Of a stretch of DNA of 64,000 nt, positions 1 through 9,154 are shown in pieces; the first letter of the stretch is position 1, and every line of letters begins with the position of its first letter. The position numbers were made by a program, and so were the translations under genes. Under the pieces are notes generated by a model. It was not told where the DNA came from and searched no databases. It saw nothing but the letters and a program-made list of their open reading frames with translations. Origin of the DNA: Planctomycetota bacterium. GTDB taxonomy: Bacteria; Planctomycetota; Planctomycetia; Pirellulales; UBA7805. The DNA lies in contig QQVP01000055.1 in assembly GCA_003389215.1 (NCBI GenBank), positions 62,001 through 126,000 of the forward strand. The letters run 5' to 3'.

Positions 1-1
1 A

Positions 2-370
<369 letters not shown>

Positions 371-884
371 ACCGAGACTTCTCGATTCTTGCCACCCCAG
401 TGCGGCGCGTGAGCCGACCGGAGAATCTCCAGTGGCGTCATTTGCTTTTGGCCTGCGGGACTGGGTAAACTACGCAGCGCCTTGGCCGGAATTCGGGAGG
501 ACAAGGAAGGCGGGACAATCTTCGCCCGCCTGCTAATCACCGCGCTGACGATCGGCAGCGTGCCGCACCGTGCCAGCCACGTTGGCACTGCTCGGTGGTC
601 ATGATGGCCAACATATTTCGCACCGGATGCCGTGTGCCCGAATGTTGAGCAAACCCGTTGCCGAGATCGGTTGATTGGCGTTGACGTAACACGATACCTG
701 TTATAGATTTCCCGACTTTGATCGAGAGCCAGATTCGGGGAAACCCCGAGCCCAGGCCCTCAATTCACGCGTTCCCACCTCACGCGAGCCAACACAACTG
801 CCTGGGCCGGACATTCGAGATTCCCCAGAGCAGCCCGCCGCGGTTCGCACGATCCTGCCAGAAACTCAGATCGAGAAAAGCCCT
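371..884. other. intergenic region, 514 bp
   Basis: No convincing gene is present between the mdh stop and the hydrolase start. The short reading frames here have no recognisable domain and no good ribosome binding site. The only signal worth marking is a possible promoter at 681-707. The first half of the gap contains nothing I can interpret. Confidence 0.5.
681..707 (+). promoter_or_regulatory. possible sigma-70 promoter for the 885 gene
   Basis: TTGACG at 681-686 and TATAGA at 702-707 are separated by 15 bp, which is shorter than the optimal 17. Each hexamer matches consensus at five of six (-35) and four to five of six (-10) positions. It would give a leader of about 170 nt before the gene at 885. 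Sequence inspection only. Confidence 0.3.
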
Positions 885-1697
885 ATGAATCGTCTTCAGA
901 TACGGTCCGCGGCCCCCGCAGCTTCGTTAAGCGGCGAACGGTTTACGTCCCGGTTGGCCACGGTCGATTCGGAAGTGGGATATCTACCCTGTTCCGTCTT
1001 CACGCCGCTGCACTACGAGTCGGGCTACGCCTATCCGTTGATTGTCTGGCTGCACGATGACAACGAAGACGAACAGTCGATCCGCCGCATGCTGCCGAAG
1101 ATCAGCATGCGAAACTACTTGGGGGTCGGGGTCCGGGGAACGCGTCTGGTGACCGACGGTGACCCGTTCGCCGGTGACGAATTCGCCACTGACGAATTCG
1201 GAAGCGAAACGGACGGCTACAGCTGGTGCCAGACGTTGGACCACACCTTCTTGGCTGAGCACCGCGTGCTCGAGGCAGTGGAGTTGATGTCGGAGCGATT
1301 CAACGTCTGTCCGGATCGCGTGTTCCTGGCCGGCCGCGGCAGCGGCGGAACAATGGCGTTCCGCATTGCCATGCGACAGCCCGACCGGTTTGCGGGCGTC
1401 ATTTCGCTCGGCGGTGGCTTTCCTCAAGACGACGCTCCATTGGCACGCCTGGTCGAAGCGCGACGTGTTCCGGTGTTCGTGGCGGCCGCGAGCGATGACG
1501 AGGCCTACCCTTCGAGCGATTGTTGCGACGACCTGCGCTTGCTCCATGCGGCTGGCATGTCGGTCACACTGCGTTACTATCCCCAGAAGCACCGCTATCT
1601 CGGCCAGATCTTGGGGGACGTCGATCGCTGGATCATGGAACTGATCGCCGCTTCGGGACAGATGTCGGTCGTCCCGTCGGAACAGTCGGGCTCGTAG
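885..1697 (+). CDS. alpha/beta-hydrolase-fold protein, phospholipase/carboxylesterase-like, altered nucleophile elbow
   Basis: This 270-residue protein has the layout of the phospholipase/carboxylesterase branch of the alpha/beta hydrolases. It has a strand and oxyanion region YPLIVWLHDD, a helix ending in VCPDRVFLAG, the elbow GRGSGG near residue 150, an acidic residue in VAAASDDEAYP, and a His in YPQKHRYL near the end. In active members the elbow reads G-F-S-Q-G-G. Here the residue at the Ser position is Gly, with a Ser one place later, so the classical nucleophile is missing or displaced. The Asp and His positions look intact. There is no signal peptide. It stands alone between mdh and the flagellar region and its substrate cannot be deduced. 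It is either an esterase with a shifted Ser or a non-catalytic relative. Confidence 0.65.
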   Translation: MNRLQIRSAAPAASLSGERFTSRLATVDSEVGYLPCSVFTPLHYESGYAYPLIVWLHDDNEDEQSIRRMLPKISMRNYLGVGVRGTRLVTDGDPFAGDEFATDEFGSETDGYSWCQTLDHTFLAEHRVLEAVELMSERFNVCPDRVFLAGRGSGGTMAFRIAMRQPDRFAGVISLGGGFPQDDAPLARLVEARRVPVFVAAASDDEAYPSSDCCDDLRLLHAAGMSVTLRYYPQKHRYLGQILGDVDRWIMELIAASGQMSVVPSEQSGS

Positions 1698-2120
1698 ACG
1701 GCCACGGCCGGGTCGCCGCCGCAGGTCGGCCACGTTTCTTATTGGCGTGGTCGCCTTCCAACTTCACGGTCGGACTGTTGCCGACCGACACGCGAGCGCT
1801 GCTAGCGCAAGCGGCAATCTTTTGCCGTCGATCGCGGGAAAGCACATTGACACCGCGCGGCGACGATAGGTAATCTCCCGCCACACTTCCTCCTCTTTTT
1901 CCAGCCCGCACTGGTTACGCCGCCGTTCTGGAGGCGCATGGAGCGGGAGGTTCGCACCACTTCGTACCACTTTTCCCGAGTAAGTCGGCGCATCGACTTC
2001 AAATCGCGCACGTGCGTGAGCGACCTTGTCGTTGCCACGTGCCGTCGATCAGCCACGGCGCTGTCGACCACGGCGCTGTCGACGCGCCGTCCGCGGTCCG
2101 TAACTGCCAAGTTCGTCGCT
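1698..2120. other. intergenic region, 423 bp
   Basis: The reading frame of the downstream TPR gene stays open upstream to 1938. The extra 61 residues are basic and low in complexity and show no homology I recognise, so I treat this as non-coding. It holds a perfect short inverted repeat CGGCAA-TCTT-TTGCCG at 1812-1827, without a T-run, and a 15-bp tandem duplication at 2054-2083. No clear promoter was seen. Confidence 0.45.
2054..2083. repeat. 15-bp direct tandem repeat (2 copies)
   Basis: CACGGCGCTGTCGAC occurs twice head to tail, at 2054-2068 and 2069-2083, both copies identical. It lies 38 bp before the TPR gene start. The unit is a multiple of three, so it does not close the upstream extension of that frame. 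Confidence 0.9.
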
Positions 2121-4592
2121 ATGTCGCAGGAAGCGAAACAAAACGAATCGGACAATGACGCACGCAGTGTCGCCAAGCGACACGCCAGTGCGTGGATGCG
2201 CGAGCATCGTCTGAAGACGACGGCGGCGGTCACCACGGCATTGTTCGGCAGCCTGGCACTGATTCAATTCAGCACGGCCCCGCCGGCACCGGTGGTGGAG
2301 ACCGAACAAGATATCCTGACCCTTCAAAGTGCCCTCGAAGCTTTGGACGCCGATGACTACCGCGAGGCTCGCAAGATCTCGGAAGAGCTGCGCTTCGCAC
2401 GAGGTGCCGCTCAGCTGGGAGGTCCGGCCTTCGTCCTGGGTGCTTCGGCCGCTTATGAAGCCGACACGTTGTGGGGAAAAGAGCGGCTGACCTACTACGT
2501 CTTGGCCTCGACCTACCTGCGCGAAGCCTACGATCGTGGATTTCCCCCGTCCCGTGACGCCGAAGGGCTGTTCCTGCTCGGAAAGAGCCTCTACCTGAGC
2601 AACCGGCCCACCGCGAGTCGCCCCATCCTGGCAGAGGCGCTGCAGCTCGACCCGGCCTCGTTTCGCGAGAGCGACCGGCTCGAGGCATTGCTCTTGGCAA
2701 CCGAAGCCAACCTGGGAGGAAGCGAGCCACGTCCTCGCGTCGCGCTGACTTACAACGCGGATTACCTGGAGTCCGATCGGCTCTCGCGACGCGAACGCGA
2801 TGAAGGGCTCTTGCGTCACGCCCGAATCCTTTACGAACTGGGCGAAGCCGAGAACTGTCGCCAATACCTCAACAAGCTCTCCTCGGGTGCCCACAATCGG
2901 GCCGCCGAGAAGGTGCTTCGCGGACGGCTGCTGATCAGCGATGCGGAACAACTCGCCGCGAGCGGTCCGGTCGACCAGCAGCAACGCACCCAAATCGAAC
3001 AGCTCTACGACAATGCTCTCGAAGTCCTGGAAGAGGTCCACGAGTTGGACGCCAGCGACGACCTGTCCCGCGGACAGGCGCACTACTTGATGGGCGTGTC
3101 CTACCGGGCACTGGGCAAGCAAAGCGATGCGATCAACGAGTTCCGCAAGGTGCGGAATCGGAACCTCGTTTCGGGCGAAGGGATCGTCGCGGCGCTGAAC
3201 GAGGCCGAGCTACTCCGCGAACTGGGTCAGGATGACGAAGCGATTCAACGCTATCGCGATACCGTGCGCGCCATCACCAGCGCCGGCACGCCGCACAACG
3301 TCTGGATGGACGGCGACGAGCTGCGACAGCACCTTCTCGACTCGGTGGCAGGATACATAGGCGACGAGAAGTTCTCGCACGCCGTGCAGTTGGCCGAGGT
3401 CCTTGCCCCGCTGGTCCGCCCCACGCAGTCGGTATTGCTCACGGCGCAGTCCGAAGTGGCCTGGGCGAATACGCTGCAAGCCCGTGCCGAGACCCTCTCG
3501 GGAACGCCACGGCAAGAGACACTCAAGGAAGCCCGCCAGCATTATCGCCAGGCGGGTCGCACCTACGCTCGACTGGCACGGCTGCGCTTCGCCACCCGAG
3601 AGTATCCCGACGACCTGTGGGCCAGCGCGGACAACTTCCGCAAGGGCCACGACTTTTCCAACGCCATCGCGGCGTTTCAGGACTATCTGCGAAACGACAC
3701 GCGCCGCCGTATTCCGGCGGCCTTGGTGGGTCTCGGCGAAGCCCACCTCGCTCAAGGCGACCTCGACAAGGCCATCGACGCGTTCATGACCTGCATCGAG
3801 GAGCACGCTACCGATCCGGCGAATTTCCGTGCTCGCTTTCTGGTCGCCGAAGCTCACATGGAGAACGGCGACCTGAAGACGGCGGAGAAGTTCCTGCGCG
3901 GCAACCTGACTGATCCGCAGCTCGGACCCAAGAGCCGCGAGTGGGAAAACTCGAAGTTCTCGCTGGGCCGACTCCTGCAGGCGGACGGCCGTTACGAAGA
4001 GGCGATTGCCGAACTCGACGAGGCGGTGGCCCGTTATCCCAATTCGCCGCATGCGATGGAAGCCCGCTACCTGATGGCCGAATCGTATCGCTACGCCGCG
4101 CGGCGACCGCTCGACCAGCTGCGGAGCACCAATATCGAAGCCCACAAGCAGCAACTCATCGAGGAAAGCAAGGCGCTCTTGGCCAAAGCGGAGGACCACT
4201 ACCAAAAGGTCCGCCAGGAACTGAATCTCCGGCCCGAGTCGGCGGTGCTCACACCGCTCGAGAGTGCCATCCTCCGCAACTGCTACTTTGCCCTGGCGGC
4301 CGTCTACTTCGATCAGGGTGAGTTTGACAGCGCCTTCTACACGCAGGCTCGCGAGGCGTACGGAGACGTCGTCAACCTGTATCAGAACGAACCCGCGGCC
4401 GTCGAAGCGCGAATCATGTTGGCCGCCTGCCAGCGGCGACTCGGGCAATCGATGAAGGCCTATCAGACGCTCAAACAGGCCCAATCGACCTTCGAGCGCC
4501 TCGACAAGAATCTCGACTTCGAACGCACCACCAGCCGCTCCCACGCGCAGTGGAAGCGGCACCTGGAGAACCTCCTGCAGCTAACCCAGTAA
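2121..4592 (+). CDS. membrane-anchored tetratricopeptide repeat protein
   Basis: This is an 823-residue protein from the ATG at 2121 (MSQEAKQNESDN). An earlier in-frame start at 1938 would add an unlikely basic segment. A hydrophobic segment at about residues 33-54 (AAVTTALFGSLALIQF) should anchor it in the inner membrane with the C-terminal bulk outside the cytoplasm. The rest is helical repeats with TPR character, such as AAYEAD, GLFLLGKSLYLSN, AHYLMGVSYRALGKQSDAI, ALVGLGEAHLAQGDLDKAI and LGRLLQADGRYEEAI. TPR arrays bind proteins, and no catalytic domain is visible. It sits 40 bp upstream of a FlgN-like gene in the same orientation, so a role connected with flagellum or envelope assembly is possible but not shown. 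Confidence 0.75.
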   Translation: MSQEAKQNESDNDARSVAKRHASAWMREHRLKTTAAVTTALFGSLALIQFSTAPPAPVVETEQDILTLQSALEALDADDYREARKISEELRFARGAAQLGGPAFVLGASAAYEADTLWGKERLTYYVLASTYLREAYDRGFPPSRDAEGLFLLGKSLYLSNRPTASRPILAEALQLDPASFRESDRLEALLLATEANLGGSEPRPRVALTYNADYLESDRLSRRERDEGLLRHARILYELGEAENCRQYLNKLSSGAHNRAAEKVLRGRLLISDAEQLAASGPVDQQQRTQIEQLYDNALEVLEEVHELDASDDLSRGQAHYLMGVSYRALGKQSDAINEFRKVRNRNLVSGEGIVAALNEAELLRELGQDDEAIQRYRDTVRAITSAGTPHNVWMDGDELRQHLLDSVAGYIGDEKFSHAVQLAEVLAPLVRPTQSVLLTAQSEVAWANTLQARAETLSGTPRQETLKEARQHYRQAGRTYARLARLRFATREYPDDLWASADNFRKGHDFSNAIAAFQDYLRNDTRRRIPAALVGLGEAHLAQGDLDKAIDAFMTCIEEHATDPANFRARFLVAEAHMENGDLKTAEKFLRGNLTDPQLGPKSREWENSKFSLGRLLQADGRYEEAIAELDEAVARYPNSPHAMEARYLMAESYRYAARRPLDQLRSTNIEAHKQQLIEESKALLAKAEDHYQKVRQELNLRPESAVLTPLESAILRNCYFALAAVYFDQGEFDSAFYTQAREAYGDVVNLYQNEPAAVEARIMLAACQRRLGQSMKAYQTLKQAQSTFERLDKNLDFERTTSRSHAQWKRHLENLLQLTQ

Positions 4593-4632
4593 CGTCCCAC
4601 GTCGGGCGTCGAACAATTCTCGACGTTCCCCC

Positions 4633-5079
4633 ATGTCGAACCTCACCACGAACCAACTCGCCGATCTGATCGATCAGAAGCACGCCTGCCTGATGCAGCT
4701 GCGCGAGGTGGGAATACGCCAGCTCGAAATCGCCCGCGGCGGAGAACTGGAAGTGCTGATGCAGTTGCTGGCCGGCAAGCAGCGTCTGATCGATCAGTTG
4801 ACGCGGATCGAACAGCAGCTCAAGCCCTATCGCGGCCAGGATCCCGAGCAACGCGAATGGTCCTCGGCCGCTGCCCGCGAGCGTTGTGCCGCGGTGGCCA
4901 CCGAGTGCGAAGGGCTGCTTCGCGCCATCGTTCAGCAGGAACAGCAGAGCACCAGCGAGCTTACGCGGCGACGCGACGACGCCGAGCACCGTCTGCAAGG
5001 CGCGCACATCGCCAGCACCGTTCATCAAGCTTATGTCCGCGACGACGCGCCCCAACGTACCCCGATGGACTATTCCTAG
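4633..5079 (+). CDS. FlgN-like flagellar export chaperone
   Basis: This is a 148-residue, almost entirely helical and charged protein (for example LADLIDQKHACLMQLREVGI and LAGKQRLIDQLTRIEQQLKP). Length, heptad pattern and position at the head of a flagellar locus fit FlgN, the cytoplasmic chaperone that escorts the hook-filament junction proteins FlgK and FlgL to the export gate. FlgN sequences are poorly conserved, so the call relies on the LxxLLxxKQxLIxxL pattern and on context. It starts 40 bp after the TPR gene and is followed by the kinase-regulator pair. An unrelated coiled-coil protein cannot be excluded. Confidence 0.55.
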   Translation: MSNLTTNQLADLIDQKHACLMQLREVGIRQLEIARGGELEVLMQLLAGKQRLIDQLTRIEQQLKPYRGQDPEQREWSSAAARERCAAVATECEGLLRAIVQQEQQSTSELTRRRDDAEHRLQGAHIASTVHQAYVRDDAPQRTPMDYS

Positions 5080-5153
5080 ATCAAAGCGAAACCCCGTTAG
5101 ACCGGAATCCACGTTCCAATCGACCGCCTCTCGTAACTTCCGTGAGAGAAACC

Positions 5154-6011
5154 ATGAGCGAATCCAGACCCGAATCGACGTCGCCAGGTCTTAGTACGAA
5201 CAGCGACTTGGAGACCGTGCTCGCCGCCTGGCACGAAGCCACGCTGCGACTGGAGCAGACGCACGAGATTCTCCAGTCCGAGGTCCGCCGGCTGTCCGAC
5301 GAGCTCGAGATCAAGAACCGACAGCTCGAGCGGAAGAACCGCATGGCCGACCTGGGCGAAGTTGCCTCGTACGTCGCCCATGAGGTGCGGAATCACCTCG
5401 TGCCGGTCTCCCTATATGTCGACCTGCTGAAGCGACGTTGCGCGACCGACACCAAGAGTCTGGAGATTGCCGACAAGGTGGCGACCTGTGTGGAAGCCCT
5501 GGAGAACACGGTCTCCGACCTGTTGAACTTCGCGGCCGATCCGAATCCGACACCGCGTCCGGTCCAACTCGATTGCCTGGTCCGCGACGTCGTCGACTCG
5601 CTCGGCGAGCAACTCAACGCGCAAGGCATCGAAACCACCGTCGAAATGACCGGCGACACTACCGTCCATGTCGACGCCGACATGACCCGCAGCGTGCTCT
5701 TGAATCTCGTCTTCAACGCCATGGATGCCATGCCCGAGGGTGGCGAGATTGTCATCTCCGGAGAGGCGTGTGGAAGCGACGTCGAACTGGAAGTCGCCGA
5801 CAGCGGACCGGGCCTGACCGACGACGTGCGAGCCCACCTCTTCGAGCCCTTCTACACCACGAAGCGCGACGGCACGGGACTCGGTCTGGCCCACGTCGAA
5901 CGCATCGTGCGCGCCCACGGCGCTCGCATTCGGGTGCGCAACTGTCCCGAAGGGGGAGCCGCCTTCACGATCCAATTTCCCAAAACCATCGCCTTGGAGG
6001 CCGCCGCATGA
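5154..6011 (+). CDS. soluble histidine kinase of a flagellar two-component pair (FlrB/FleS type)
   Basis: This is a 285-residue kinase from ATG 5154. The frame is open further upstream, but that part overlaps the FlgN-like gene in another frame. It has no transmembrane segment. A coiled-coil at about 25-65 (LEQTHEILQSEVRRLSDELE) precedes the H-box YVAHEVRNHL with the phospho-acceptor His near residue 76. Next come the N-box NLVFNAMDAMPEGG, G1 DSGPGL, F-box FEPFYTTK and G2 GTGLGLAH. The kinase autophosphorylates and passes phosphate to the receiver of the next gene. Its stop overlaps the regulator start (ATGA), so the two are translationally coupled. It probably senses an intracellular cue such as flagellar assembly state, as proposed for FlrB/FleS, but the ligand is not deducible. 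Confidence 0.88.
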   Translation: MSESRPESTSPGLSTNSDLETVLAAWHEATLRLEQTHEILQSEVRRLSDELEIKNRQLERKNRMADLGEVASYVAHEVRNHLVPVSLYVDLLKRRCATDTKSLEIADKVATCVEALENTVSDLLNFAADPNPTPRPVQLDCLVRDVVDSLGEQLNAQGIETTVEMTGDTTVHVDADMTRSVLLNLVFNAMDAMPEGGEIVISGEACGSDVELEVADSGPGLTDDVRAHLFEPFYTTKRDGTGLGLAHVERIVRAHGARIRVRNCPEGGAAFTIQFPKTIALEAAA

Positions 6012-7480
6012 TTCTCTCATCGGTCCCCGAAGCCCCGATCCGCTCCGACCAGGCGGCGCACGCCCCGGGCGGACGCGTGCTGGTCGTGGACGACCACGAA
6101 GAAGCCCGCGAGTCGATTGCCGAGATTCTGCGGCACTCCGACCACGAGGTGCACTGCAGCCCCAGCGCGGCTGAGGCCCTGCGCCGGCTCGACGACGAGA
6201 GTTACGACGTCGTACTCACGGACCTCAACATGCCCGGCATGTCCGGGATCGAACTCATCCGTCACCTGGAGAAGCGAGAGCACGGCGCGCAGATTGTGAT
6301 GGTGACGGCCTATGCCAGCGTCGCCACCGCCGTCGAGGCCATGCGACGCGGGGCCTTCGACTACATCGAAAAACCGTTCACCGCCGCCAAGATCGAACAG
6401 TTGGTGGCCCGGGCGATCGAACGGGGCCGCATGCTCGACCAGCGTTATGCCTGCGATCGGACGACGACCGCGACGGCAGGCGAGGCGAATTCCAAGGCCA
6501 CCGAGAGCAGCGGTCCGGCCATGATCGGTGAGAGTCCCGTCATGGCCGCGCTGCGAGAGCGAATCGCGCAGATCGCCCCGACCCTGGAGACCGTGCTCAT
6601 TTCCGGCGAGAGCGGAACCGGCAAGGAGTTGGTGGCCCGCGCGGTCCACGCGCAAAGTGAACGGGCCGAGTCGCCCTTGGTAAGTCTCAATTGCCCCGTT
6701 CTCTCTGCGCAGCTCATGGAAAGCGAACTCTTCGGTCACGAACGGGGTGCCTTCACCGGGGCAGACGCACCCCGCACCGGCCGCTTCGAGTTGGCCGACG
6801 GAGGCACGATCCTGCTCGACGAAATTACCGAGATCGAGCTGCCACTTCAGGCCAAGTTGCTCCGCGTGCTGCAGGAACGCTCGTTCGAACGCGTGGGAAC
6901 GAGTCGCTCGATTTCGGTCGACGTCCGCGTCCTGGCCACCACCAACCGCGACCTGCAAGACGAGGTCGGCGAAGGCCGTTTTCGCGAAGACCTTTACTTC
7001 CGCCTGGCGGTTGTGCCGCTCGTCGTGCCGCCACTACGCCAGCGATGCGAGGACATTCCCCTGCTGGTGGCCCACTTTAAGGACCACGCCGCCGCGCGGT
7101 TGCAACGCGACCCGGTCGTCTTCGACTCGTCGGCGGAACAGTTGCTACAGGACTACCGCTGGCCCGGCAATGTACGCGAGTTGCAGAACATCGTAACCCG
7201 CGCCAGCGTGCTGGTGGGCCGGGATAAGGTCAGCGCCGAAGACCTGCGCCCCTGGCTGATCGACGCCGAAGGCAGCACGGAGGTGGCGGCCGCCGAAGTT
7301 CCGGCTGGGCTGAGCCTGCACGAAATGGAACGCAAGCTGATCCTCGCCACGCTCGACCACTTCGACGGGCACCGCGCCAAGACCGCCGAGGCGCTCGGCA
7401 TCGGCATCCGCACCTTGAGCGGCAAGCTGAAGACCTACGGATATGCCCCCCGAACCAAGGACTTTTCCAAAGCGGCCTGA
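6008..7480 (+). CDS. sigma-54-dependent response regulator, flagellar activator (FlrC/FlbD-like NtrC family)
   Basis: This 490-residue protein has the complete NtrC-family layout. The receiver domain ([14 protein letters not shown]) has its phospho-Asp in [10 protein letters not shown] near residue 72 and the conserved Lys in IEKPF. The AAA+ domain has Walker A GESGTGKE near 200, the sigma-54 contact loop GAFTGA near 248, Walker [10 protein letters not shown] and an arginine-finger region. The C-terminal Fis-type helix-turn-helix reads [20 protein letters not shown]. The ATG at 6008 overlaps the kinase stop by 4 bp. Such proteins bind upstream enhancers and drive open-complex formation by sigma-54 polymerase. 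A matching promoter lies 213 bp after this gene, in front of flgB, so the pair most likely controls the operon downstream. Confidence 0.92.
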   Translation: MILSSVPEAPIRSDQAAHAPGGRVLVVDDHEEARESIAEILRHSDHEVHCSPSAAEALRRLDDESYDVVLTDLNMPGMSGIELIRHLEKREHGAQIVMVTAYASVATAVEAMRRGAFDYIEKPFTAAKIEQLVARAIERGRMLDQRYACDRTTTATAGEANSKATESSGPAMIGESPVMAALRERIAQIAPTLETVLISGESGTGKELVARAVHAQSERAESPLVSLNCPVLSAQLMESELFGHERGAFTGADAPRTGRFELADGGTILLDEITEIELPLQAKLLRVLQERSFERVGTSRSISVDVRVLATTNRDLQDEVGEGRFREDLYFRLAVVPLVVPPLRQRCEDIPLLVAHFKDHAAARLQRDPVVFDSSAEQLLQDYRWPGNVRELQNIVTRASVLVGRDKVSAEDLRPWLIDAEGSTEVAAAEVPAGLSLHEMERKLILATLDHFDGHRAKTAEALGIGIRTLSGKLKTYGYAPRTKDFSKAA

Positions 7481-7500
7481 CCGAACCGCGAGCCGAACAG

Positions 7501-7598
7501 CGGCAGAAACTGCCGGTTGATAGCGGAAAGAGCGGCAACGATCGCCAGGCAAAGACACCGAAGAACGACGCAACGCAAACGCCCGTAATGAAAACGGG
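7501..7598. promoter_or_regulatory. two inverted repeats, possible activator sites upstream of the flgB promoter
   Basis: CGGCAG-AAA-CTGCCG (7501-7515) and CGCCCG-(9)-CGGGCG (7578-7598) are perfect short inverted repeats 95-195 bp upstream of the -24 element. That is the usual distance for enhancers of NtrC-family activators. The two differ in sequence, and the first lies only 21 bp after the regulator stop, so either could instead be a weak terminator without a T-run. Confidence 0.35.
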
Positions 7599-7692
7599 CG
7601 ACAACACAAGGCAGCTAAACGTTTGAGAATTGGGAAATTAGGTGGCACGATGCCCACGCTCCACAACACCAAGTCGCCGACCCCATCCAACG

Positions 7693-7708
7693 TTGGCACG
7701 GCGATTGC
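7693..7708 (+). promoter_or_regulatory. sigma-54 (-24/-12) promoter of the flagellar operon
   Basis: The sequence TTGGCAC-GGCGA-TTGC fits the sigma-54 consensus TGGCAC-N5-TTGC exactly. The invariant GG (7695-7696) and GC (7707-7708) are separated by the required 10 bp. Transcription would start near 7720 and leave a leader of about 70 nt before flgB. The gene directly upstream encodes a GAFTGA-containing sigma-54 activator, which supports the assignment. Confidence 0.85.
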
Positions 7709-7789
7709 AATTCCGTCCGTTGCCTGCGGTGATGTCACCGCGGCGCCCGGACAGGAGGGCACGACTCGCCAGAAAGGCAGGTTGACCCG

Positions 7790-8197
7790 ATGAGTCTGTC
7801 CATTTTGAACACCTCGACGATTCCCGCCCTGGAACAGGTGCTGAATTTCGCCGACCGGCGTCACAGCATCCTGGCCTCGAACATCGCCAACCTCGATGTG
7901 CCCGGCTATCGCAGCCGCGACATATCGCCCGAGTTGTTCGAGTCCCGCCTGAAAGAAGCCCTCGACGCCCGCCCCACGTCGGTCTCGCCCGGCGTGAGTG
8001 GGAGCTTCGCGCCCGAGGTCGATTTTTCTCAAGCCCGCGATTCCACCCGTGAAATCCTGTTTCACGATGGCAGCGACGTGGGACTCGAACATCAAGTCAC
8101 CGAGATTTCCAAGAACCAAGGTCGCTTCAACATGGCCATCGCCATCATGACGAGCCAGTTTCGGCTCCTCCAGGCGGCCATTAGCGAGCGCGCGTAG
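7790..8197 (+). CDS. flgB: flagellar proximal rod protein FlgB
   Basis: This is a 135-residue rod protein, the usual FlgB length. The N-terminal helix (LEQVLNFADRRHSILASNIA) is followed by the rod/hook signature NLDVPGYRSRD, and the C-terminal helix is NMAIAIMTSQFRLLQAAISE. FlgB joins FlgC, FlgF and FliE in the proximal rod in the periplasm and is exported by the flagellar type III apparatus without a cleaved signal. It is the first gene after the sigma-54 promoter and has an upstream AAGGCAGG ribosome binding site. Confidence 0.95.
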   Translation: MSLSILNTSTIPALEQVLNFADRRHSILASNIANLDVPGYRSRDISPELFESRLKEALDARPTSVSPGVSGSFAPEVDFSQARDSTREILFHDGSDVGLEHQVTEISKNQGRFNMAIAIMTSQFRLLQAAISERA

Positions 8198-8253
8198 CGT
8201 GAATTGAGAACAAGCAGGGTGGGCACCCAGTGAGTCGGCGAGGAAATGCAGCC

Positions 8254-8676
8254 ATGCTTAATGCCCTCGACATCAGTACCAGCGGACTTGTCGCTCAGCG
8301 ACAACGCCTCAATGCGATTACCAGCAACATCGCCAACCTTTCGACGGTGGTCAACGAGGACGGCGAAGTGAAAGCCTATCAGCCCAAGTATGTCGTCTTC
8401 CAAACCGACGAAGATGCCGCCTATCCGACCGGCTCGGCCGGGGTAAAGGTCGCTTCCGTCGAACAGGAAGCCGTCGATCCGCTCTACAAGTACCAGCCGA
8501 ACCATCCCCTGGCCATTCAGGAAGGTCGCTGGGCCGGCTACGTTCCCTACCCGAACATCAACCTGCAGCGCGAAATGGTCGACGCCCTCGAGGCGACGCG
8601 GGCCTACGAAGCGAACATCGGCGTCATCGAGGCCACCAACGCCATGGGCGAGCAGACACTGAGAATCCTCGTGTAA
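8254..8676 (+). CDS. flgC: flagellar proximal rod protein FlgC
   Basis: This is a 140-residue FlgC. The start is the ATG at 8254 (MLNALDISTSGL), preceded by GAGGA at good spacing; a GTG 24 bp upstream lacks that support. Family features are the N-terminal helix LVAQRQRLNAITSNIANLST, the middle YQPKYVVFQ, the C-terminal NHPLAIQEGRWAGYVPYPNI, and LEATRAYEANIGVIEATNAM. It is a proximal rod component in the periplasm, 56 bp after flgB. Confidence 0.95.
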   Translation: MLNALDISTSGLVAQRQRLNAITSNIANLSTVVNEDGEVKAYQPKYVVFQTDEDAAYPTGSAGVKVASVEQEAVDPLYKYQPNHPLAIQEGRWAGYVPYPNINLQREMVDALEATRAYEANIGVIEATNAMGEQTLRILV

Positions 8677-8753
8677 CCGTTTGACGGCAGGGGGATTTCA
8701 GGGCGGCGCCCATGCACCGTCCACCACGAAGAACAGCAAGCGAGTCAGTTGCC

Positions 8754-9053
8754 ATGAGTGCGATCAACGGCATCTCGCCGGCGTCCATTTCACCGGGCAT
8801 CGCCCCGCGTTTGGAGCCGGCGACCAGTTCCGACAATTCGTTCAAGAACCTGCTCGTCGGCTCGATCGAACAGGTCAACACGATGCAGCGGGACGCCGAC
8901 AGCCTGGTCGAAGAGTTGATCACCGGCGGCGACGTTAGCCCGGCCGAGGTGCTGACCGCCGTGCAAAAAGCGGACCTCGGTTTTCGACTCATGATGCAGG
9001 TCCGCAACAAAGCCCTGCAAGCCTTTGAGGAAATACGAAGCATTCAAATTTGA
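8754..9053 (+). CDS. fliE: flagellar hook-basal body protein FliE
   Basis: This is a 99-residue FliE from ATG 8754 (MSAINGISPASI). The family core is visible: FKNLLVGSIEQVNTMQRDAD, LITGGDVSPAEVLTAVQKAD and LGFRLMMQVRNKALQAFEEI. FliE adapts the MS-ring to the rod and is an early substrate needed for type III export. The gene order flgB-flgC-fliE-fliF is the widely conserved one. Confidence 0.95.
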   Translation: MSAINGISPASISPGIAPRLEPATSSDNSFKNLLVGSIEQVNTMQRDADSLVEELITGGDVSPAEVLTAVQKADLGFRLMMQVRNKALQAFEEIRSIQI

Positions 9054-9154
9054 CCGACACGCTGACCCGGTAGTGTGAGCCGACCGCAACGATTGCTGGC
9101 CGTCACGGAGACCGCCCGGCCGACGCGTCCGAAACGCCTTACGGAGATCCATGG

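Noticed and set aside
582-596. TTGGCAC in the gap before the hydrolase gene, as a sigma-54 promoter
   Set aside because: The -12 GC is missing at the required spacing (GGTGG follows).
1938-2120. N-terminal extension of the TPR protein
   Set aside because: Basic, repeat-derived sequence with no homology; ATG 2121 gives a normal cytoplasmic start before the membrane helix.
7646-7662. TGGCAC near 7646 as an additional sigma-54 site before flgB
   Set aside because: No GC at 10-bp distance; the true site is at 7693-7708.
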